Of a stretch of DNA of 48,404 nt, positions 41,141 to 47,938 are shown one piece after another. Source of the DNA: DTYU01 sp040757355 (lineage in GTDB: Bacteria; Bacillota; Desulfotomaculia; Desulfotomaculales; Ammonificaceae); contig JBFLWY010000022.1 in the NCBI GenBank assembly GCA_040757355.1, positions 1 through 48,404 of the forward strand, in the 5' to 3' direction. Position numbers and translations under genes: made by a program. The number at the start of each line of letters is the position of its first letter. Positions within the stretch are counted from its first letter, which is position 1. Under the pieces are notes generated by a model. The model had not been told where the DNA came from and did no database searches. It saw only the letters and a list, made by a program, of their open reading frames with translations.

Positions 41141-42105
41141 TGTCTTTCTTGCGACCCCGGATCTTGATTTTAATGGTGGTTTTAGGCGTTCTTCTGGGGG
41201 GGTGTACCGGTAGCGAACGCGGCCGGGGCAGTGAGAAGGTCGAGGTTGTGGCCACCTTTTTCCCGCTGTATGATTTTGCCCGTCAGATCGGGGGAGAGAG
41301 GGCGCATGTGACCTGTTTGGTGCCTCCCGGTGTAAGTGTTCACGATTGGGAGCCGACTCCCGGAGATGTGGCCCGGATGGTAAAAGCGGATGTTCTGGTT
41401 TACAACGGTGCGGGGTTAGAGCCTTGGGTGACACGGATCTTGCCGGAGTTCAGGGGGAAAAGGATAGTGGAGGCAACCCGGGGGCTTGAGCTTTTGCAAT
41501 TCGATCTGCAAGGAAATCACCAGCACGAGGCCGCAGACCACCAACACGGCCCTTATGACCCGCACGCCTGGCTCGATCCTGTTTACGCCCAACATTACGC
41601 AGCAGAAATCGCCGGTGGGCTGGCTGAGGCGGATCCGGCGGGAGCGGCATATTACCGGAAACGATTGGCTGCTTATACGTCGGATCTCCAAGCATTGGAC
41701 ATTGCTTACCGGGAGGCGGCGGCTGGCTTTGAACACCGGGAGATTGTAACGGCACACGCCGCTTTCGGGTATCTGGCGGCACGCTACGGACTCAGACAGA
41801 TACCGGTTGCGGGTTTGTCTCCCCAGGCGGAACCTTCACCGGCGCGACTCAAGGAACTCGTACAGTTAGTTGAAGAGAATGGGATAAGATACGTGTTTTT
41901 TGAGTCTGCTGCCAACCCCCGGTTGGCGGAGACACTGGCCCGGGAAGCCGGGGTAAACAGTCTCGTGCTCAGCCCGGTTGCAGGGCTTTCGCCGGAAGAA
42001 AAGGCCGGAGCGAAGGATTATATTACGGTAATGAAAGAGAACCTGACCGCATTACAAAGTGCTTTAGAAGAGGGAGTCCCCCCTGCCGCCCAGCACTCAG
42101 AGTAG
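41140..42105 (+). CDS. zinc ABC transporter substrate-binding lipoprotein (ZnuA-like)
   Basis: Cluster A-I metal-binding lipoprotein. The signal ends in a lipobox (VLLGGC, residues 17-22), so the mature protein is membrane-anchored. Metal ligands are visible: H in PGVSVHDWEP, a His/Asp-rich loop (NHQHEAADHQHGPYDPHAWLDP) typical of zinc binders, H in TAHAAFGYLA and an acidic residue later. At 321 residues it is complete, but its last residues (AAQHSE) and the stop codon come from the left end of a palindromic repeat element that starts at 42089. The next gene of the operon is 272 bp away because of this insertion. Confidence 0.88.
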   Translation: MSFLRPRILILMVVLGVLLGGCTGSERGRGSEKVEVVATFFPLYDFARQIGGERAHVTCLVPPGVSVHDWEPTPGDVARMVKADVLVYNGAGLEPWVTRILPEFRGKRIVEATRGLELLQFDLQGNHQHEAADHQHGPYDPHAWLDPVYAQHYAAEIAGGLAEADPAGAAYYRKRLAAYTSDLQALDIAYREAAAGFEHREIVTAHAAFGYLAARYGLRQIPVAGLSPQAEPSPARLKELVQLVEENGIRYVFFESAANPRLAETLAREAGVNSLVLSPVAGLSPEEKAGAKDYITVMKENLTALQSALEEGVPPAAQHSE

Positions 42106-42189
42106 TTGTTGAGCTTTGCAGGAGAGATCTTCATTATCCTAAAGGAAGTGGTGGCTTTTCAAAGCGGAACGATAATACTGAATGCTGGG
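42089..42189. repeat. diverged copy of the palindromic repeat at the znuA 3' end
   Basis: The left end CCCAGCACTCA is perfect; the right end reads TGAATGCTGGG with one change. The interior is more diverged than in other copies but keeps CTTCATTA and GTGGCTTTTC. It starts inside the znuA coding frame and supplies its stop codon. Confidence 0.8.
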
Positions 42190-42315
42190 CGACACCACGA
42201 AATCTGAAAACGGGGCGAATAGACCTGTAAGCGTGTTACTTAGATGCAGAGAGTAACATAAACGGAACGCGGTGAGGAGCGAGCGATGCGAGGAAGGCGA
42301 AGCAGGGTGAAGCTC

Positions 42316-42337
42316 ACCTGTCTGCCGACAGGCAGGT
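42316..42337. repeat. second palindrome in the znuA-znuC gap
   Basis: ACCTGTCTG and CAGGCAGGT pair around CCGA (one mismatch). It is preceded by GCGGTGAGGAGCGAGCGATG-type sequence that looks like another dispersed intergenic repeat. It is unrelated to the CCCAGCACTC family. Confidence 0.6.
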
Positions 42338-42377
42338 CGCCGCGCCCATCGAAAGAAGTACTATTTTCAAAGGGAGG

Positions 42378-43202
42378 ATGCTGAAGGCCTTGAGGTCGTA
42401 CTCCCGTGAGGAGCACTTAACAGCGGAACATCTCATCCGGATCAAAGGAGTCGATTTTGGTTTCGGGCGAAACCGGGTGCTGGAGAATATCAACCTGGAG
42501 ATAAGACGAGGTGATTTTCTGGCTGTTTTAGGGCCTAACGGTGCCGGAAAAACCACTCTGTTGAAGCTCATCCTCGGCCTTTACCAACCGGGAGCGGGTG
42601 TCATTGAGCTTTTCGGGGTGGAAGGCAGCCGGTTTCGCGAGCGGCACCGCATCGGTTATGTTCCCCAGAAAACGGGGGCTTTTGGGGAGTTTCCCGCCAC
42701 GGTGTGGGAGATCGTGGCTACGGGACGAACAGCGAGGATAGGTTTGTGGCGCGGCCTGGGAGTAGAGGACCGGGAAAAGATAAGGGCGGCGCTTTCAGCA
42801 CTTGGGCTTGAGGAACTGGCCCACCGCCCGGTGGGAGCGCTCTCGGGGGGACAGCGGCAGCGGGTCGCAATTGCCCGTGCGCTGGCTGCGGAGCCGGAAG
42901 TTTTGCTCCTGGACGAAGCAGCCGAAGGGCTTGATGCGGCTGGAGAGGACTCCTTTTACGGCTTGCTTGAGCGGTTTAACCGGGAACAAGGGTTGACGGT
43001 TGTGCTCGTTACTCACGACATCGGTGCAGTATCGCGCAGGGTCAAGAAGGTGGTTTGTCTAAACCGGTGCATAGTGTTTGAGGGACCACCCCAAGAGTGC
43101 CTCGAGAACGGAAAGCTTTCAGCGCTTTATAGGATGCCGGTTTACATTCCCGGTGTTGTTAACCGTCGGCAGGGAAGGCGTACGGCAAGGAGTCGTAGAT
43201 GA
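42378..43202 (+). CDS. zinc ABC transporter ATP-binding protein (ZnuC-like)
   Basis: ATPase of the metal importer. Walker A LGPNGAGKTTLLKLIL, Q-loop GYVPQKTGAFGEFPATV, signature ALSGGQRQRVAIARAL, Walker B VLLLDEAAEGLD and H-loop VVLVTHDIGAV are all present. The 274-residue length and its place between a substrate-binding lipoprotein and an ABC-3 permease define the role. The D-loop reads AAEGLDAAGE rather than the common PxxGLD. GGGAGG touches the ATG at 42378, so a start slightly downstream (TTG 42390) is possible. It overlaps the permease gene by 4 bp. Confidence 0.9.
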   Translation: MLKALRSYSREEHLTAEHLIRIKGVDFGFGRNRVLENINLEIRRGDFLAVLGPNGAGKTTLLKLILGLYQPGAGVIELFGVEGSRFRERHRIGYVPQKTGAFGEFPATVWEIVATGRTARIGLWRGLGVEDREKIRAALSALGLEELAHRPVGALSGGQRQRVAIARALAAEPEVLLLDEAAEGLDAAGEDSFYGLLERFNREQGLTVVLVTHDIGAVSRRVKKVVCLNRCIVFEGPPQECLENGKLSALYRMPVYIPGVVNRRQGRRTARSRR

Positions 43203-44053
43203 TGGATATCTGGCACTATGAATTTTTCACACGGGCAATAACGGCGGGTGCGATTTGTGGCATTACGTGTCCGCTGGTAGGGGTTTTTCTTGTAGCAAGG
43301 CGTTTTTCTTTCCTCGCCGATGCCCTGGCGCATGTTTCTTTGACCGGTGTGGCGCTTGGTCTTTTATTGGGTATTGCGCCGGGAGTCACTACAATAGCAG
43401 CAGTCTTGGCGGCGGCGTTCGCTGTGGAATGGCTGCGGGCAAAACAGCGCTTTTATGCCGACGCTTTACTGGCTGTAGTAATGGCCGGGGGACTGGCGCT
43501 CGGTATAATTATTGTCAGTAAGAGCCGCGGCTTCGGTGCGGACCTGGCGGGGTATCTCTTTGGCAGCCTGTTAACAATAACTCCAACGGATCTTTATCTG
43601 ATCGCGGGGCTGGCGGTGCTGGTAGTCGCGGTGATACTGTTTTTGTACAGGAGTCTTTTTGCGCTGGCGCTTGACGAGGAATATGCCCGGTCGGCGGGTT
43701 TTCAGACGCCGGTGGTCAACGCCGCGTTCATGTTTGTGGCGGCGTTAACGGTAGCGATGGCGATCAGAGCGGTCGGGGTGCTTCTTGCCGGAGCGCTGGT
43801 GGTTATCCCGGTACTTATTGCGGTGCGGGTTAACAAGAGCTTCCGCGGTACAGTGATCACAGCGGCGGCGGCAGGGACGGCGCTGGTCTTGGGCGGGCTG
43901 CACCTCTCTTATGCCTGCGATCTACCGCCCGGACCGGCGGTGGTTGTTCTAGGAATAGCGGTTTTGGTGGGGGTTGCTCTCTTACGGGAGGTTGCCGAAT
44001 TAAGATCGGGCGGGTCCAAGTCGCACGAGAAAGGGGTAAGGGGTTGTACGTAG
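43199..44053 (+). CDS. zinc ABC transporter permease (ZnuB-like, ABC-3 family)
   Basis: Membrane subunit of the importer with eight or nine hydrophobic segments over 284 residues. Family sequences include CGITCPLVGVFLVARRFSFLADALAHVSLTGVALG near the start, DLAGYLFGSLLTITPTDLY in the middle, and the EAA-like loop region ALDEEYARSAG. The C-terminus, after the last segment, is a short charged tail (REVAELRSGGSKSHEKG). The ATG at 43199 has AAGGAG upstream and overlaps the ATPase stop. It overlaps the following HAD gene by 10 bp. Confidence 0.9.
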   Translation: MMDIWHYEFFTRAITAGAICGITCPLVGVFLVARRFSFLADALAHVSLTGVALGLLLGIAPGVTTIAAVLAAAFAVEWLRAKQRFYADALLAVVMAGGLALGIIIVSKSRGFGADLAGYLFGSLLTITPTDLYLIAGLAVLVVAVILFLYRSLFALALDEEYARSAGFQTPVVNAAFMFVAALTVAMAIRAVGVLLAGALVVIPVLIAVRVNKSFRGTVITAAAAGTALVLGGLHLSYACDLPPGPAVVVLGIAVLVGVALLREVAELRSGGSKSHEKGVRGCT

Positions 44054-44745
44054 AGCGGGCGGCAGCGAGCATTTTGGAAAGCAGGCGCTTGCGCGGGGTG
44101 ATTTTCGACCTTGACGGTACCTTAACCCCGGTCCGGAGCGTCTGGCAGTACATCCACGAAGCACTCGGAACCTGGGAGAGCCACGGCAGCCGATCGCTCG
44201 AGGCCTTTTTGGCCGGCGAAATCACTTACGATGATTTTGCTAGGAGAGACGTGAGAGCATGGTATGGTGTGCCGCAGAGCTACATCGAAGAGATAGTCGC
44301 GGGGATTCCTTACCGTCCCGGTGCGCAAGAGCTTGTTGCGGCGCTCAAGGCAAAGGGGCTGAAACTAGCGCTTCTTTCTTCGGGTCTTGACATCCTGGTG
44401 TCCCGGGTGGCGAGGGAACTCGACTTCGACATCTGGATCGCCAACGGCCTGAGTTTCACGGACGGAATATTGGACGGACGGGTGAATATACAGGTGACGT
44501 GGGACGGAAAAGCGGACCATCTCGGTTCTATTTGCCGCTTCTTCCGGGCGGCGCCCCCGGAAACAGCGGCGGTGGGCGACAGCCACGGCGATGTCCCGCT
44601 TTTTACACAGGTAGGGCTGGGCATTGCCGTCAATGCGGAACCCCCCGTCTGTGCCAGTGCTCATGTCAGCCTGGAGTGTGCAGACTTACGCGAGTTACTG
44701 CCTGTACTTACGCCCTATCTGCCGGGCCAGCAAAGGGGTGCTTAG
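44044..44745 (+). CDS. HAD-family phosphatase, SerB-like
   Basis: Cytosolic HAD hydrolase of 233 residues. Motif I is VIFDLDGTLTPV (nucleophile Asp and the acid Asp two residues on), motif II LALLSSGLD, and motif IV AAVGDSHGDVPLF, preceded by the conserved lysine in TWDGKADHL. The helical cap between motifs I and II and the DGILDGRV stretch resemble phosphoserine phosphatase-like members, but the substrate is unknown. It starts at TTG 44044 with AAGGGG upstream, overlaps the permease gene, and may be co-transcribed with the znu operon. Confidence 0.85.
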   Translation: MYVERAAASILESRRLRGVIFDLDGTLTPVRSVWQYIHEALGTWESHGSRSLEAFLAGEITYDDFARRDVRAWYGVPQSYIEEIVAGIPYRPGAQELVAALKAKGLKLALLSSGLDILVSRVARELDFDIWIANGLSFTDGILDGRVNIQVTWDGKADHLGSICRFFRAAPPETAAVGDSHGDVPLFTQVGLGIAVNAEPPVCASAHVSLECADLRELLPVLTPYLPGQQRGA

Positions 44746-45144
44746 ATGATCAAAACCATCGAAGTGGTTACGCACAAACGCCAGGAGTTTGTCGATATAA
44801 CCGGCCGCGTACAGTCAGCCGTCGGCGAGGCCGGTGTCTCGGAAGGGGTTGCCTGCCTCTACTGCCCGCATACCACCGCAGGCATCTGCATCAACGAGAA
44901 CTACGATCCCACCGTGGTGGAAGACGTTTTGAACAAACTTGAGGAACTGGTTCCGGTCAGCGGGGCTTACCGCCATGCCGAGGGAAACGCTGCGGCGCAC
45001 ATCAAGTCGTGCCTCATCGGGGTAACACATTCAATACTCGTTAGCGGCGGGAAAGTTGTTTTAGGAACATGGCAGGGAATCTTTTTCTGCGAGTTCGACG
45101 GCCCCCGGCGGCGCAAGGTGCTCGTTAAAGTGATCCCGGGATAA
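44746..45144 (+). CDS. yjbQ: YjbQ/UPF0047 family protein
   Basis: A 132-residue protein of the UPF0047 family, some members of which show secondary thiamine-phosphate synthase activity. Family marks are CLYCPHTTAGICINENYDP (with the conserved HTTA), a middle YRHAEGNAAAHIKSCLIG with conserved histidines, and GTWQGIFFCEFDGPRRRKV at the end. The ATG has AAAGGGG upstream, immediately after the HAD stop. It is the last gene of the rightward run, with a hairpin downstream. Confidence 0.92.
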   Translation: MIKTIEVVTHKRQEFVDITGRVQSAVGEAGVSEGVACLYCPHTTAGICINENYDPTVVEDVLNKLEELVPVSGAYRHAEGNAAAHIKSCLIGVTHSILVSGGKVVLGTWQGIFFCEFDGPRRRKVLVKVIPG

Positions 45145-45195
45145 CCCGTAACTATTCAGGCACTACGCAAGGCGCGGCGATAAGCTGCGCATTTC

Positions 45196-45221
45196 GGAAG
45201 TCAGATGCAGGATTGACTTCC
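45196..45221. terminator. hairpin between convergent genes
   Basis: GGAAGTCA pairs perfectly with TGACTTCC around a 10-nt loop. There is no T-run, so termination is uncertain; the rest of the 190-bp gap shows only the short TTCCGACC-type repeat. Confidence 0.45.
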
Positions 45222-45332
45222 GGCTTCCGACCTCTGAATTAAGTATGCTCCGGCCCGCCGCCGGTCCTCTTCCTTGCTCTGTTTGCTTCTTGCCGTGTTC
45301 CGTCTATGAGGCTGAGTAGTTACGATAATCCT

Positions 45333-46529
45333 TTAGACCTGAGACTGTTCCTTCTGCTTTTGCCTGATGTCATACCAGCGGTCTCTTGTCCGGTTTACAA
45401 TGCCCGGATTGGCGGAGCGCTTTGGATGGGTCAAAACTTTACTCAGCCACCGTGCCGCAACATCATCGAGCCCGAGGCGGAAACTCAGATCCCCCAAAAG
45501 GTACAAGAGGTTTAGCTCCAACGAGGGGTCAGTCGAATGCTCCGTGCGGTAAGCTTCGTCCAAATACCATAAAGCTTTTTCGATGTAACCGCGCTCTTCC
45601 GTTTCATTCCCTGATGTCCGGTATAACCAGGCAACTTTCAAGTAAAGCTTTCCGAGGAGGAGGCGTTTGCCGCCCATGGCCTCCAGGCACGCGATCGCCG
45701 CGCGGAATGACTCCACTGCCAGTGAAAGATTTCTCCCTGCGTCGAACCGTGATGGCCTCCGGATTTCCGGCAGCCGCTGGGCGAGGCTGGCCCGTTGACG
45801 GTCGTTAAGCTTTTTCGGCATCTCCTGATTAAAGGCATAACCGCACTTGGGACACACCGCTACTTCATAAAACAGCGGGTTCAGCGTGCGGTAATAAGGG
45901 CAGAAATCAGTGTCGGTCTTAATGAGCTGGATGCTTTTCGACTTTACCACCAGCGACGGGAACCTGGTACCGCAGAAAGTACAGGTATAATGCTTCGTAT
46001 AAAACTGGTCCTCTTCCCCGCTTTTTACCCGACCGGCCTCGTCGGCTTCGCCGCTGTTCTCTTCGGCGTCAAACGAGGTTTCAAAACCTTTAAGGAAAGG
46101 AGATACTGTTACGTCAAGGGTGATTCCCGCCTGGTCCAGGCGTTGCGATAAGTACTTAAGCAGTAAAACATTCTCCTGTGGATGGTCCCTAAGGTACGCA
46201 AGAAAATCATTGCGGCTCAACGCCAGGATTACAGTGTCTTCTTCCGCCCGAACTGCAGCGGGTGTTGAATTGCTTCCTAAGAGATCGAGGACGCCGATTA
46301 CGGTTCCTGGGCCGCCGGATTCATAAACAGATCCCTTCAATGTCTGGCGGTTGATCCCGACCTGTCCCTGCAAGACGATAATCATCTGGCCGGTTGTTTG
46401 CCCGACTCGGAGCAAGTTTCCCTGGAGAACCCGGTCTGCTTTAACATAGCGTGCCAGATCCGCCAGCGCTTCGGGGGAAAACCAGTTGAAAAGGGATATT
46501 TTCTGCAGTAGATCAATAACCTGGTTCAA
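45333..46529 (-). CDS. cyclic-nucleotide-binding domain fused to DUF2225
   Basis: A 398-residue cytosolic protein. Residues 1 to about 125 are a Crp-type cyclic-nucleotide-binding beta barrel (LLQKISLFNWFSPEALADLARYV, GQMIIVLQGQVGINRQTLKG, TVIGVLDLLGSNSTPAAVRAEEDTVIL). There is no helix-turn-helix. From about 175 a DUF2225 part follows with CTFCGTRFPSLVVKSKS and VAVCPKCGYAFNQEMPKK zinc-ribbon cysteines and TPR-like helices (LGKLYLKVAWLYRTSG, LLYLLGDLSFRLGLDDVAARWL). It may be a signal-responsive scaffold; ligand and partner are unknown. The start is TTG 46529 with only a weak GGGTGA upstream. Confidence 0.8.
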   Translation of the reverse strand: MNQVIDLLQKISLFNWFSPEALADLARYVKADRVLQGNLLRVGQTTGQMIIVLQGQVGINRQTLKGSVYESGGPGTVIGVLDLLGSNSTPAAVRAEEDTVILALSRNDFLAYLRDHPQENVLLLKYLSQRLDQAGITLDVTVSPFLKGFETSFDAEENSGEADEAGRVKSGEEDQFYTKHYTCTFCGTRFPSLVVKSKSIQLIKTDTDFCPYYRTLNPLFYEVAVCPKCGYAFNQEMPKKLNDRQRASLAQRLPEIRRPSRFDAGRNLSLAVESFRAAIACLEAMGGKRLLLGKLYLKVAWLYRTSGNETEERGYIEKALWYLDEAYRTEHSTDPSLELNLLYLLGDLSFRLGLDDVAARWLSKVLTHPKRSANPGIVNRTRDRWYDIRQKQKEQSQV

Positions 46530-46660
46530 TTTGGTTTATCACCCGGGATAGTTATGACAATCCACTCTTTCTAAAGTATCGGTCTTTTTGGGGGACTCTG
46601 AACCGAGTTGGGTTCTATTAATGGAAATTCTGTTAGGAAACTTGAAAGAGAATACTTTGG

Positions 46661-46714
46661 TTAACAATAATTTAAAATCTACCTAACTTTGACTTAACAT
46701 TGGTTTGTTATGAT
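46661..46714 (+). promoter_or_regulatory. Pho box of five 11-bp repeats plus -10 before pstS
   Basis: TTAACA (46661), TTAAAA (46672), CTAACT (46683), TTAACA (46694) and TTGTTA (46705) begin exactly 11 bp apart, each followed by a 5-bp spacer. This is the direct-repeat layout of PhoP operators in Gram-positive bacteria. A TATGAT -10 overlaps the end at 46709-46714, with no good -35, as expected for an activated promoter. The leader to pstS is about 210 nt; the rest of the 46530-46930 gap shows no gene. Confidence 0.75.
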
Positions 46715-46930
46715 TGTTTTGACAACCGTTGTTCGCAAAGACTTTTCAGAAAACGTCAAGAAGTTCACGGATCTTTTCGCCGACGCTAATGTTCTCTTAA
46801 CAAAAGGTGGATATAGTTGGGGTGTAGAGAACGAATATGCTTGAAGGAGGGGAGATCTGAACAATACCTTAACCGGTTTTATGATAACTTATCACTCGTT
46901 TTTCAAAAACTTTGAAAGGGGTTGATTTTC

Positions 46931-47812
46931 TTGCGTAGAAAAGATTGGCTTGGTATAATAATGGCGCTCGTGATGGTGGCCGTGATCGCCGTCGCCGGTT
47001 GTGGGAAGAAGCAGCCTTCCGGAGGCCCGAACACTGAAGGCGAAGAGCTTTCCGGGTCAGTGACTGCTGTCGGCTCCACGGCTATGCAGCCGCTCGTCGA
47101 GGAAGCAGCGGACAAGTTTATGGAAAAGCATCCGGACGTGCAGATTACGGTGCAGGGCGGCGGCAGCGGCACGGGGTTGAGCCAGGTGAGCCAGGGTGCT
47201 TGCGACATCGGCAATTCGGATATCTTTGCCGAGGAGAAGGAAGGGATCGACGCAGCGCAGTTGGTTGACCACAAGGTTATCGTCCAGGCGTTTGCCGTGG
47301 TTGCAAATCCCGGCGTGGGCGTAGACAGTCTGACAAAGCAGCAGATTAAGGATATCTTTACAGGCAAGATAACCAACTGGAAGGAAGTCGGCGGCAGCGA
47401 CCAGAAGATCTTCCTGGTAAACCGGGCGAAAGGCTCCGGCACCCGGGCAACCTTTAAGGAGTTTGTCATGGACGGGACGGAAGAGTCCAAGGGCGACGTG
47501 GAGCAGGATTCCTCCGGAACAGTTTACAATATCGTCAAGGAAACCGCGGGGGCCATCAGCTACCTGAGCATTACCTACCTCGACGACAAGGTAAGGGTAA
47601 TCAAGATTGACGGCGCGGCGCCTACCGAAGAGGATATATCCAGCGGGAAATACCCCTTCTGGTCATACGGTCATATGTATACCAGGGGTGAGCCGCAGCC
47701 TGTAGTGAAGGCTTTCATCGATTTCGTCTTGAGTGACGAGATCCAGCATGGCATAGTCAAAGAGATGAAATACTTGCCGGTTACGGAAATGCAAGTAGAA
47801 CGCCAGCCCTAA
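46931..47812 (+). CDS. pstS: phosphate ABC transporter substrate-binding lipoprotein
   Basis: Phosphate-binding lipoprotein of the Pst importer. The signal has a lipobox (VIAVAGC), giving a membrane-anchored mature protein. Phosphate-site signatures are AVGSTAMQPLVEEAADKF, GGGSGTGLSQVSQGACDIGNSD and VNRAKGSGTRATFKEFV, all classic for PstS. The 293-residue length is normal. I chose TTG 46931, about 9 nt after AAAGGGG; an in-frame TTG at 46922 is too close to that site. A Pho box lies upstream. pstC, pstA and pstB do not follow within 590 bp; instead there is a repeat array. Confidence 0.93.
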   Translation: MRRKDWLGIIMALVMVAVIAVAGCGKKQPSGGPNTEGEELSGSVTAVGSTAMQPLVEEAADKFMEKHPDVQITVQGGGSGTGLSQVSQGACDIGNSDIFAEEKEGIDAAQLVDHKVIVQAFAVVANPGVGVDSLTKQQIKDIFTGKITNWKEVGGSDQKIFLVNRAKGSGTRATFKEFVMDGTEESKGDVEQDSSGTVYNIVKETAGAISYLSITYLDDKVRVIKIDGAAPTEEDISSGKYPFWSYGHMYTRGEPQPVVKAFIDFVLSDEIQHGIVKEMKYLPVTEMQVERQP

Positions 47813-47909
47813 CTGCCGGCGGTGCTCATTAGATCAATGAAATATAGCAAAGTCTCAGGATTGCAGGTTAAACGCTGGCCCTAACGATTCCCTATAGTCC
47901 ATGTGAGCC

Positions 47910-47938
47910 GGGGGAGGAGAGCCTCCAGTTCCTCCCCC
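47910..47938. terminator. GC-rich hairpin after pstS
   Basis: GGGGGAGGA pairs perfectly with TCCTCCCCC around an 11-nt loop, about 100 bp after the pstS stop. There is no T-run on the plus strand. Its 3' arm and what follows (TCCCCCGAAAATAGTCGTTC) recur at 48256-48275 as part of the repeat array. Confidence 0.5.

Noticed and set aside
46710..46844. 44-codon frame between the Pho box and pstS
   Set aside because: The frame has a protein-like composition (KDFSENVKKFTDLFADANVL), but its ATG lies in the promoter -10, no ribosome site precedes it, and no family is recognised. Chance is more likely.
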